Position numbers and translations under genes: made by a program
Notes under the pieces: model-generated
Databases searched by the model: none
What the model saw: the letters and a program-made list of their open reading frames with translations, nothing else
Told to the model about the DNA's origin: nothing
From: Hyaloscypha bicolor E
Lineage: Eukaryota > Ascomycota > Leotiomycetes > Helotiales > Hyaloscyphaceae
Length of the DNA stretch: 64,000 nt
NCBI RefSeq assembly: GCF_002865645.1
Contig: NW_020194620.1
Coordinates: forward strand, 1,061,353-1,125,352
Direction: 5' to 3'
In this document: positions 10,517 through 20,365 of the stretch, piece by piece
How the letters are laid out: every line of letters starts with the position of its first letter
Position numbering within the stretch: position 1 is the stretch's first letter

Positions 10517-12061
10517 GTTGAAGGTGATCAAGTACAGTGTAGATTATGGTCGAATGCGAGGGCGTGAAAAAGCCGTGAACAGAGGGGCGAGTCCTCTTAA
10601 AGAGGATTTTTCGCCTTGTGGTTTGGGGATTACTTATTGAGACTTCGAGGAGTGGTCGTGGCGGGGTAGTTCGATGCTGTGATTCGGTTTAGAACTTGGC
10701 GGAAATTTCCTAATGCCAGATAAGACCAAGGAGAAGTCAAGAGAGGAGTTGGGTCTCAGAGTAGAAGTAGGAAGAAGTGGTGGAGAGGGCGTGGTTGTTG
10801 TTGCTGATAGGAGATGTCAACTTTCGTTTCCCTCCATGTCGTTATCAGATCCTACTAGCGCCGATCGCGTCAGCTTGGGTCACGTGATTGACCAACGCTG
10901 GTGAAATACAAGAACCAGCTCAAGCATCAAAGCAGGTCCATATCATTGGAGCAACTTTTTGAAATTATCTATGCTGTGCTATGGCAAGCCTGAGAGCCCC
11001 CTCTGCCAGCTTCGACAACTAGACAGTCCGAACAAACAGGTCCCTCCCTTGAAATCCCTTTTCATGAAGACCCGTGCGCTCACTACTTGCATCTCCAAGC
11101 TCGAATCTCGACGGGATCATCACAAGCTTTGTGAGATCCGGGTAAGATCTTGGTTTCCCCACAACACTGGGGACTGCAGCCGATGCCATGGCTCGACGCC
11201 GAGTCTTTTTGAGCCACCAAACCTCAGGTCTGGGTTCACCAGGAGCAAGACTTAAACCAATGGTTGGTGGCCGTTGGCCAAGCTCCTCTTGCAGGCGGGC
11301 TGGATGAAGCAAGCTTTCTGACTCGCGGCCACGAGATGCCCTTGAAAGCGTTGTCAAGCGATGATGGCCGAGGGATCCGAATGAAACTGTTTGGGCTGAA
11401 CGGGACAGGGCTGTGCAGCCGCCACATTTGCGAATGCTGAGGTGTCTCCGCCTCGGGGTTGAATGATGAGAGAGGAGACATCGTTGCGAGTATCCATTGC
11501 GCAGCCCATGACGAAACGAAGGCATTAATCATGGCCAGCGATCTTCTGGGCGGCACATGTTCAATAAGAATGGCATGGCAGTCCAGAATGAGTGTGTTAC
11601 AGTACGTTGTAGAGTGTGGACTGTGGACTGTGGCTGTGGACTGTGGCTGTGGACTGTGAACTGTGAACTTGTGGCGTAGCGATTCGTGGTCGAAGACTGG
11701 AGTGGACGTCGGGCCACTAGAAAGCACCGTTCCACGCAGGCCTTCGGCTGAACCCCCTCCTCTCACAGCCCAGCCCCTTCCCTACCGTTCAGCTTCAAAT
11801 AGCTTGGCACATCGCTCGCTCGCATCACGCACACTTCAAACTCCTTTTCCTTTGATTTGACATTCACTGTCTCTCCATTACCTGTGAATCATCACCACAC
11901 CTGAACGCAAGGGTCATCGCACTCACCAGATCCCCTCCTCGCCTCCTTGAAACGCTTGCATCTGGTCAGTCTCTCTGACGCCACAATCCCTTCGCGTCCC
12001 TTCAACAAACCCATCCGAAACCGAGCACATCTGACAGCCACAACATCGCCAGATCTACACG
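10517..12061. other. Divergent intergenic region (glutaredoxin / CYSTM gene)
   Basis: About 1.5 kb between two outward-facing genes. It includes a short tandem repeat (listed separately) and, from about 11760 on, a C/T-rich stretch typical of a fungal 5' leader for the CYSTM gene. A 63-codon ATG frame at 10713 has no protein-like features. Confidence 0.45.
11612..11670. repeat. Short tandem repeat, TGTGGACTGTGGC-type units
   Basis: About 59 bases of slightly varied 6-7-base units (TGTGGAC, TGTGGCT, TGTGAAC) in direct repeat, in the divergent promoter region between glutaredoxin and the CYSTM gene. It is a microsatellite-like tract and could vary in length between strains. Confidence 0.75.
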
Positions 12062-12598
12062 ATGTCTAACCAACAATACTACGGCGGAGGACCACCACCT
12101 CAGCATTATCCTTCCCCGCAAAATCCTCAGCAATATCCTCCTCAAGCCTATGGCCAGCAGGTGAGCTCATGATGATACAGTATTCTCATGGAGATGCTGA
12201 CAACAACCAGCAATATGGAGCTCCCCAGCAATATGGAGGTCCCCAGCAATATGGAGCTCCCCAGCAATATGGAGCTCCCCAACTATATGGTGCTCCCTCG
12301 CAACAGCCAAATGTGCGTGAATACTCCAATCAATGAACTCCGAGTCTAAATCCCAGCGACTGACCTCGATGCCCACAGATGAACACTCAACAACCACAAA
12401 ATTCAGAAATAAACCAAAGGAAGAGCGGTGGTAAAGGTTGCCTCGGTAGCTGTCTCGCTGTATTGTGCTGCTGCTGTGTCATCGAAGAGGGATGCGAAGC
12501 CTGCGCCGATTGTGCCGGTATGATTGATTGATCTCTCCTTTCCTGAAACGCTTCAATTGCTAACAGCAACACCAGAATGCGCCGAGGGCTGCTGCTAA
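12062..12598 (+). CDS. CYSTM-type cysteine-rich tail-anchored small protein
   Basis: Four short exons, each too small to stand out alone, join in phase: 12062-12160, 12211-12312, 12379-12517 and 12576-12598, giving 120 residues. The N-terminal two thirds are Gln/Tyr/Pro/Gly-rich with repeats of QYGAPQ, and the C-terminus is GCLGSCLAVLCCCCVIEEGC followed by EACADCA-ECAEGCC. This is the layout of CYSTM (cysteine-rich transmembrane module) proteins, which in fungi and plants sit at the plasma membrane and are linked to stress tolerance. All donors (GTGAGC, GTGCGT, GTATGA) and acceptors are normal. The family call rests on composition and on the terminal Cys cluster. Confidence 0.8.
12211..12290 (+). 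repeat. Tandem 18-base coding repeat
   Basis: Second exon of the CYSTM gene. About four copies of CAATATGGAGCTCCCCAG, encoding QYGAPQ, with one GGA-to-GGT type variant (QYGGPQ) and a diverged last copy. In-frame unit length means copy-number changes would only lengthen or shorten the flexible N-terminal region. Confidence 0.85.
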
Positions 12599-14431
12599 AC
12601 GACTCAAAAACCAACGCCTGTATCAACTCCAATGTGTGCGATCGCGACGAAAACATGGACAGCGGCGGTGGGATATGAACTGACGGGAAGGTGAAGGGGA
12701 GATGGATGCGATGTGCGATATGTGGAATAGAGTGCGTTCGACGGGTTTTCTCCTTTACGGCCTCAATACTGCAACCTGACATTCTGACATTCTTGCCTTT
12801 GAAAGTTTCGGTGGCTTAGTAGTCTGGTCATATAATGCGATGAATTTCCTACATTCTGCTTCGACAGTGGCTGAGAAGGTATGTCAATTTTGGTCCATGA
12901 CGACTTTGAATGCAATGACAAGTGCCTCCCCGAGTCCGATGTGATCTCGACCTTTCCCAGTCATGAACAAGCAGCAAGGGCCACGATTTCAAAATCATCG
13001 GGGTCCGGACTGCAGCATGATTCACTTGATTTCTTTCCAACCTTCAAATATCCAACCACCAGTTATGGATCAGGTCATTGATGGTTTCGTGGTTCTCTGC
13101 GAAAAGTAGTCACCTATTCCTCCTTCCTTAACTTGCTCACCTTCGCTTCTTCCATCCTTCACTCACTCCTTCCCCAAACCGCCGAGTTTCTTTCCCAGCT
13201 TGCCATCGTCATTCGGAGAAGGTGCGAATAGTTCCGATCACGATGAGCTATTTGACTACACTAGCTATCTAAACTCCGACGGCCTCCCTCCAGCCTGAAG
13301 CTTTCAAATCACCTCTTGAATGCTGCGGTTCGCAGCCTGCGAAACGCAGCTTGGCAAGTTGTATTTAGAATAGGTCGCGACTGAGGCCCGTCTCGGCAAT
13401 AATAGCCCCCTTTGAACCATAGATGACAATCAAGATGACTAAACTTGAAGTCATTTCCTTCACCTCAGAGTGTAAAAAATCAGAAGGTTAATTTTTGGCG
13501 TGCCAAGGTCATTGCATTATAGTTTGCCTTCAACAATCAAGGCACATTGAGTTTACAATATCTTAGATCCTTCCTCATCTTGAGCCTAAGGGCAAGTTCG
13601 AGGAGGTTCGATGAAGGTGCTATGACTTGACGCCATCATGACAAATCTCTTATAGTAAGTCCCTTCTGGCAAATCATTCTCTGGAATCACTTCCAGTTAG
13701 TGCTTGAGAGGTTCGATGTGTTCTGAGTATAAGTGAGCTAACAGGTACCTACAAAGCTGCAGGAACGACTGACCAGGTCATTTGCGCTTAATGTTCCGAA
13801 AAGGCTAGTACATCCAAGAGTTTCGTCGATTTTGAATGTTCTGAAGAAGCTGCTACATCAAGGAGAAGATTCACTTGATAGTGACTGTCCCGAGAATGCC
13901 GAGTACTTTGGACACGCTGGCCGAATGATAAAAGTCACAGAGTGTACTGACAGCGTCATTTACATTCATTCACAGACACATACTTCAGAATTGAAATGGT
14001 ATGTAGTATTTTTTGTTTCGCACTATGATACATCTGTAAACCGCCAGCAAAAGACATCGATATAACGAAATTTTGCCCTGACCTTCTAGGGTACTTTGGT
14101 CATGCAAAAACTCCCCAACCACTCATTAAGTAACTCCCGGAAACGAGAGGCAGATTGCTTCTGCAATCCCTCTTGGCGATGGAATGAAATGAATCTGTAC
14201 AAGTAGAAGATTCCGCAACTTCGCAAGTATACACTGTACAATGAGTTTGATTGTACAAACGAGGACAAGGTGCACGCTAGCCAAAGGAAGTTAGAACAGG
14301 TAGAGGAGGAGCGGGAGTGACATGCAATGAGATGGAGGAGAAGCAGCGATGAACGAAGGTTACATCGAATAATATACAGGGAAGGGAAAATAATAAAGCA
14401 CTTTTCTGGATGAAGACCCCTTCTTGACCAT
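12599..14431. other. Intergenic, 1.8 kb, no gene seen
   Basis: Spacer between the 3' ends of the CYSTM gene (plus) and the large minus-strand gene. A C/T-rich stretch at about 13105-13200 looks like a promoter or leader, but no believable coding frame follows it. The rest is unremarkable. Confidence 0.4.
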
Positions 14432-17400
14432 CTACTGATACCTGACCTGACGAACTGGCGCTTGAAGAGGAGGCTCGGGGTGGCGAGGATCGTATTCTTC
14501 GTAGAAGGTAGCCTCTGGTCGCGAGGCGGGCGCTCGGCTCTCGTAGACTGGTTGTCGAGTATAGGCGTCCTCTTCGTAAGTGGCATAGACAGGCTCAGGC
14601 TCTCGACGAACTGGTCTCCGAATCATGTAATCGCCTTGCGGGTCGGATACTCGGACGTATTCGAACGCCTCGGCGTACTGAGGCTCGCGGGGTCGAGGCT
14701 CATCAGCGTAGACGCGGTAATATTCCTGACGAGGAGCTCTCTCATAAGCAAGCTCTTCGGCAGCTGGTGGAGGCGTCCGGGTGCGATAGCTGGGCTCTTG
14801 GCGCAAGACGGGAGCAGCTGGACTGCGCTCTCGATACTGTGCTGGCTGGGCGCCCACCTTAACGTATACTGGTGACCTTGAACGCGCGCGGTCGTTCTCG
14901 AGTCGGACACTCTCGTACCGAGCATATCTGCTTGGTGTTCGGTGAGTGCCATGGCTACCTTGTCGCTCATCGCGATAGACAACATTATTCAACTTGTATC
15001 GACGATCAACCAATTCGGGTGATCGCTCTCGCGGCATCGCCTGCTCCGGAATGCCACTGATATATCGGTCTTCGTACGCTTGGACTCGTGGCTGCCGTAG
15101 CGCTGGAATCCGTTCACGGACAATATACCCATCGTGTCCCAATTCCTCCATGCCAGGATTGACGAGCCGTCCGCCACTAGGGAGTATCCGGTGATCTTCA
15201 TCGTACTCGTCACGGATGCGTCGCAGGGGCTCTGCCGGTGCTTGGTACAAGTGCCTCTTACCCCGTTCAGACTCCCACTTTATCCTTAGTCCATCATCTC
15301 TGCGACGCTCTGCATCTTCTCTCTTCTTTGTGGCCTCATCCTCATTCTCGCCAGGATGGAACTCGTTCAAAAACCGCTCAGCGGCATGGCTGGCTTCGTC
15401 GGATGGATCCGTATGACCATTCTCAGGCTTCGATCTGGGATCGGCTCGGACTTCGCCATCTTCAGAACCAGCCTCAGTTGGTTCTTCTTTGTTTGGCTGG
15501 CGCTCTCGAGCCTGCTGTGCTTGCTGAGAGATCTGTGCCACAACTTCGAAAATGCGATTCTGCTGAGCCGTGGCATCCTCTGCTGGCTGCAGACGGTCGG
15601 ACCTGGATTGTGGGTCGCGTGGAATTACACGCATGTCCTGTCTATTGGATTGATATGCATATGAATTTGCAAGTCGATAGTCCTTTGCCAAAGGAACTGG
15701 GTCGGGTTCATCATAGGCCAAGACATGTGGCTCACGTTTGACGCGATATTCAATTTCCCCTGAATCTCGGAAGCGAAGTGGTCTGTCCATGTAGAGCGGC
15801 GGCTCATCACGGACGATGACACGCTCATAGTCGGCGGCATGTGGAAGAGCTCGAGGAGGTTGTGAGAGTGGCCTCTGTTCGATGTATGAGCGGTCTGGTA
15901 GATCATCATAAACCCCTTGCGGTGGTTCTTCGTCCTGTGGGTCGTATCTATAGGACGGCTGATCCATTGCCCTTCGCTCATGTTGCCTAGGATGGCGGTT
16001 CCGCCGCGGTGCTTTGTACTGTTGACGAGGTTCCATCGGAAGGTCCCCCGGATGTCGAGGATCATATTCTCCGCTATCATAAGTCACACTGCCGGTTTCT
16101 GATGGTCGCCCACTATCAACTGTGGTGTAATACTTCTCATGGTTATCCACAGATGGGGCGAGATCTTGGAACTCAGTTCGGTCGGCAATGTTTTCATAAT
16201 GCTGGACCGATCCATTGTGCATATCGCCCTTGTTAGGGGGAGGAACAGCGAACAGCTCCGGGAGTGCTTCGGTGAAGAGGCTGAGTTTGTTCTCATCCAT
16301 TCCAGGGGAAGAGGATGTTAACCTCAAATCCGACATATCTGGAAGCTCAACCATATCTTTGGTCCAGTCCGGAATATTGCCTTGGGTATTCTGAGAGATC
16401 CCTTGTTCATGGACCGAAAGGAAATGGCTGACAAGCTGAGGAAAAGAAAAGCGCTTCTTTTGTGTAGCGGATGACGATCCTGCCATACCTAATGAACAAG
16501 CCTTGCATAAGAGACCATTAATATTCCGAACAGGCCGCATGTCTTTGTTGTTGGACAGACCATCAACAATCATCGCCAGAGGTGGATCTTCTTGGAAAGT
16601 GGCACGGAATCTCTGCAATAGGTGGTAAATAATAGTGTAAACCTTCAGTGCTCCTGGAACATCCTTTAAATTCCCAATGGTAGTCCAAACCTCGCGGGCG
16701 TTCCGGGCTATTTCTTGAAGCTGGGTCATGTACTCTTCGGTCTTCTGCGGAGGTAGTGGTCCTGGGGCAAAGTTATTTAGCGGATAGGCAGGCTGTTGGC
16801 TGTAGGGTTGTCCATACTGGGCTGTTGGCGGCGGGTAACTCGGTTGTTGGGCTGGTACGTCCGGAACTGTGGTTGAATACAATGTGCCCGTATGGGGAGA
16901 TGTGTACATATTTGGACCCATTGGCTGATACTGGCCACCAAAGCTTTGTTGGGAGTAGTCCTGGGATGGGTCGTTATAACTTTGGAGAGGAGCTGGTGGA
17001 GGTGCAACAGAATACTGCGGAGTTTGATATCCCTGAGAATTATCCGGGTATGTTGGCGGAGGCGCGTAGGGACCATTCTGATGGCCAGAATATGGTTCAC
17101 CAAATTGGGGATGACCATAATACGGCCCTGGGCTTTCCTGATAGACATGCGGATTGGGACCTGACATCGGTGCAGAAACTGGTGCTGACTGATACCCACC
17201 ATAACCATAATTCTGCTGCATGGAAGGACCCGCACCAACGTATGGAGTGCCGGCATTCGGTGCAGCTGCATAATACGGGGCGACGTTGATATTGTTTGGG
17301 TCGGGATGGAATGGAGGGTATTCTGGCCATTCCGATTTCCAATGAACAACTACGCTCCCAACACTCAAAGCAGTGGTGTGCTTCGCGGCATAGTGCTGGA

Positions 17401-18109
17401 TGACGCCTTCGAATCCGTAGTACTTGGAGGGATACTCACAAGCATTGCAAAGAAATAGTTCCTTACGGTAGGGTTCCGTATGTGGCTTGATTTTGGTGTC
17501 GAAAACCCATTTCATGTTCTCCAATATGAGTTTCCGGGTGTATGGACCATTTGGAGGATCCAATTCCGGTTCCCGGCCCGTGGCGCGAACCGCCGCCTCA
17601 TCCTTGGCTACTTCTGCATAGAATCTCTTCCGGACGTAGATCAAGACCTCCGAGGCAAACAATGGAGCAGTATCATGGGATACCTTTTCGCCGTTGTTCC
17701 AGCCGTCACGGATAATTTCGTCAGCATACCCACCAATCCGGGCACGCAAAGGGGCCTGGATGTCATCCCATTCCCTATCCACAAGGTCTTTGGAATCCGA
17801 CTTGGCTTGCATGTCTTGGAAGCGACGCTCATCGAAACGCTCCTGAACCACTCGGGTCTGAGCAATGCGGTCATTTTCTCGCTGTTCAGCTTCTTCCCGC
17901 TGTGATAGTAGTCTTGGCTTCAGTACTTCCCAGGCGCCATCATCTAGAGGTTGGATGATTTGAATGGCAGCTTGGAATGAAGCCATGTGTGCTAGAACAC
18001 CAGCTGTTATAGGAGGGTTTAGGAGCATGCACCTTCTCTCAATCTCTGCTCGTCTTGTTGCCTTTAGTTCCGCGACTTCTTCCTTTGTTCTCTCGTGTCT
18101 GGGTTGCAT
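14432..18109 (-). CDS. Large zinc-finger-like, low-complexity protein of unknown function
   Basis: Single open frame of 1225 residues starting at ATG 18109. Residues 1-210 are helical and charged. A C2H2-like element, CNACEYPSKYYGFEGVIQHY followed by AAKH (about 221-244), is followed by a long Pro/Gln/Tyr/Gly-rich disordered region (about 270-470). A second finger-like element (LCKACSLGMAG followed by LVSHFLSVHE) lies near 525-570. The C-terminal half is very rich in Arg, Glu, Pro and Tyr. The pattern suggests a nuclear or RNA/chromatin-associated scaffold, but this is inference and I cannot name a characterised homologue. Its start is only 118 bases from the stop of the F-box gene on the same strand, so the promoter must be very short or lie in that gene's 3' end. 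Confidence 0.8.
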   Translation of the reverse strand: MQPRHERTKEEVAELKATRRAEIERRCMLLNPPITAGVLAHMASFQAAIQIIQPLDDGAWEVLKPRLLSQREEAEQRENDRIAQTRVVQERFDERRFQDMQAKSDSKDLVDREWDDIQAPLRARIGGYADEIIRDGWNNGEKVSHDTAPLFASEVLIYVRKRFYAEVAKDEAAVRATGREPELDPPNGPYTRKLILENMKWVFDTKIKPHTEPYRKELFLCNACEYPSKYYGFEGVIQHYAAKHTTALSVGSVVVHWKSEWPEYPPFHPDPNNINVAPYYAAAPNAGTPYVGAGPSMQQNYGYGGYQSAPVSAPMSGPNPHVYQESPGPYYGHPQFGEPYSGHQNGPYAPPPTYPDNSQGYQTPQYSVAPPPAPLQSYNDPSQDYSQQSFGGQYQPMGPNMYTSPHTGTLYSTTVPDVPAQQPSYPPPTAQYGQPYSQQPAYPLNNFAPGPLPPQKTEEYMTQLQEIARNAREVWTTIGNLKDVPGALKVYTIIYHLLQRFRATFQEDPPLAMIVDGLSNNKDMRPVRNINGLLCKACSLGMAGSSSATQKKRFSFPQLVSHFLSVHEQGISQNTQGNIPDWTKDMVELPDMSDLRLTSSSPGMDENKLSLFTEALPELFAVPPPNKGDMHNGSVQHYENIADRTEFQDLAPSVDNHEKYYTTVDSGRPSETGSVTYDSGEYDPRHPGDLPMEPRQQYKAPRRNRHPRQHERRAMDQPSYRYDPQDEEPPQGVYDDLPDRSYIEQRPLSQPPRALPHAADYERVIVRDEPPLYMDRPLRFRDSGEIEYRVKREPHVLAYDEPDPVPLAKDYRLANSYAYQSNRQDMRVIPRDPQSRSDRLQPAEDATAQQNRIFEVVAQISQQAQQARERQPNKEEPTEAGSEDGEVRADPRSKPENGHTDPSDEASHAAERFLNEFHPGENEDEATKKREDAERRRDDGLRIKWESERGKRHLYQAPAEPLRRIRDEYDEDHRILPSGGRLVNPGMEELGHDGYIVRERIPALRQPRVQAYEDRYISGIPEQAMPRERSPELVDRRYKLNNVVYRDERQGSHGTHRTPSRYARYESVRLENDRARSRSPVYVKVGAQPAQYRERSPAAPVLRQEPSYRTRTPPPAAEELAYERAPRQEYYRVYADEPRPREPQYAEAFEYVRVSDPQGDYMIRRPVRREPEPVYATYEEDAYTRQPVYESRAPASRPEATFYEEYDPRHPEPPLQAPVRQVRYQ

Positions 18110-18227
18110 GCGAGAAGGGTAAGACGAGAACCCATTCTGAGAAGGGGAGTCGAATCGAGGAGGAGGATTTGGGGCTAGATTGTTTTTACGATTAACACCG
18201 TAGACTATTGGTATTGGTCAGAGGGGG

Positions 18228-19671
18228 TTACCCACTAAGAGTTGCGGGAAGTGGCAAAGATAGATGGGCTGGTTGGGTAGATTGGAAAGGCTTTGGCTGT
18301 TGAGTGCCGTTGTGACCTTGATAAAGTGAAATGTGTCCGTTTGCTGTTGTTACTGGGGGAAATGATGCTGCATGCAATGAGTGGGTGCTGGATTGCCTCT
18401 CAGGATTTCGAATACCATTGGTCTCCAGGTTGCGCATTCGAGCGATACCTCCACTGACTTCCCATCGTTCCCAACGCACCGCATCGTTCCGTCGCTCTCT
18501 TCCTCGCCCTTCTAAACCCTTCATCCATTCTTCTGCTGCAGCAGAGCCCATGGCCTTGACATCATCGAATTCTTGCTTCAGTTTCTCAATATGGGGCTTG
18601 AAGAAGTGTTTCGAAATCTGGATACCAGTTGGTGGCCCGCTCTGGAGAGTGGCCGCGGGGATGACGTGAAGTTCATTGGTGAGAAATATGAATGGCAGAG
18701 CTGTCATCAGAGGGGAAGGGATAGCAGATGACAGGAGTAAATCGATTTCCTATACTGAAATTAGAGGTGGCCGGAGCATGAAATTCTGATAACAAATTGC
18801 CCACCTTGGTTGACCGGGCTTGGTTACAGGAGCCGCAGGCACGGATCCCGAACGACCAGACTGGAGTGACGCCGTTCTCACCTGGTCCAGGATGCCATTG
18901 GTCCATTGGGACTGTGGAATGCGTCGGTCTTTTCTTGCCACAAAACTGGCATAAGGTGCCACAGGCCAGCTTCCACATGTCCAATTCCGTTTTCCCAGCC
19001 AAGGGAGCTGGCGTGCCTTGCAAATGTAGATGTCTGGAAGCTCGCCAAATTGTTTCTGGCGTCAAGATCTGGAGAACGGATCTTGAGAGTGGTTCACGGG
19101 AATGGCCCGGGGAAGAAGGATCAAGATAGGCATTGAAAGTTCTGTTGACTTGCAACACAAGACCCAAAACTCTTGGAGGGCAAAATGTAAATATGTGATG
19201 CCATATTTCTGGGGGCAAAAGAGACTTGTCCTTGCGCAAATGTCCTTCTGAAGTCCAATGAGATTGGAGGCTATCATCTGGCTTGAGCCGCTTTCGAATT
19301 TCATGAAGTGTGGCATTGTGCATGTCCCCATTGGATGTTTCTGTAAGGCCCGAGTATTTCCGCTTCTTGGAGGCTTCCGTGTTCGGCTTTACGACGTCCA
19401 AAATGGCTGGTTGCGCCAGATCCTGCATGATTGGAGTTGCAGATATGGAGATTGTATTCGGAGCGCTGTCATCTTCGTCTTCGGAGTCTGTGGACATGGA
19501 AACATCTGATGCAGAGTCGTCGTTATGAATTACTGGAGCGTCCTCCATGGCTGGCATGACAAGGGTTTCTCCGATGCTTGGCTGTGCCTGTGTGGGAGAC
19601 GAGTCAGCAGAAGTAGAGTCTGCTGATGAAGAATCTGCATCCGGAGATGTGTCGCTGTCTGGTGGTTCCAT
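18228..19671 (-). CDS. F-box protein with Cys-rich C-terminal part
   Basis: Putative substrate adaptor of an SCF ubiquitin ligase. Two exons, 19671-18805 and 18749-18228, about 462 residues. The first 130 residues are acidic and Ser/Thr-rich with a basic patch (SKKRKYSG). An F-box follows: SLLPPEIWHHIFTFCPPRVL then LQVNRTFNAYL. Behind it, paired Cys motifs CQFCGKKRP and RACGSCNQARSTK could bind zinc. The second exon adds a helical region (FKPHIEKLKQEFDDVKAMGS). The start is placed at MEPPDSD; the frame stays open to 19743 without an ATG, and a TTTCCTAG acceptor there hints at an upstream leader exon. Its target is unknown. Confidence 0.8.
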
Positions 19672-20365
19672 TGTGAAGTGGATGAGGGAAAGGGCCTCGG
19701 GTCTTGGGATCGGAGACGCTGGGGTTGAGCCCCTCGGCACCAACTAGGAAAATGAGACAACAAGAAAAGCAGGCATCAAGAGTCAATTGTATAGAGATCT
19801 TTGACCAGAATACAACGAACCAAGGGAGATATTGTGCGACTATCTGACTGGCAGAGACACTTCGACAATCTGCAGAAGAAAAGGACACTGCGTCATGTCC
19901 AGGTGAACATCAGTGGTGCGGCGAGCGACAGAGAGCTGCACGATCGCAACGAGAGTGGAGCAGAGACACGAGCCGCTGCCTGGGCGTGAGAGGAGGGACG
20001 AGTGGAAAGAAGGGAAGGAACGCTTTCGAGAGGGTGGATTGCTGGGCTTATGTACTTTCCCTTGCGATGGGACAGGGCGTAGGATGCGCGTGCTGTGTAT
20101 GGAATTTTGAGGGTTGTTCGCCTCACAAAATCCATTGGTCTGCAGCCGCAGAAATCAAAAGTGTTCTGTACGGTGGCCCAGACAGCCCCATTTGCGGCTG
20201 TTTAACCTAGCCCCGAATAGAATGCTAAGCGAGGCCCTGGGAAACAGGATGACGAGGGCTGGCCAGCGCCGACACGAATCATTTCAGGTGCGATTGTACT
20301 ACAAAGCTTCCTGCACGTTGCCTCCCCGGCCCTCCCCATTCATTCATTCACAACTCTGCCTCAGT
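19672..20365. other. Divergent promoter region (F-box / ABP1)
   Basis: About 0.7 kb between two outward-facing start codons. The side next to the actin-binding gene has repeated CATTCATTCA just before the ATG. I see no other gene. Confidence 0.5.

Noticed and set aside
10713..10904. 63-codon ATG frame between glutaredoxin and CYSTM gene
   Set aside because: Low-complexity Gly/Val/Arg composition and no conserved feature; probably leader or promoter sequence.
11019..11766. Two overlapping minus-strand frames of 168 and 176 codons
   Set aside because: Overlap in different frames, run over a simple repeat and the CYSTM leader, and show no protein-like features.
13100..13250. C/T-rich stretch suggesting another promoter
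   Set aside because: No believable coding frame or splice chain follows it within 1 kb.
16777..17349. 190-codon frame within the large minus-strand gene
   Set aside because: It is a shadow of the repetitive Pro/Gln/Tyr-coding sequence in another frame.
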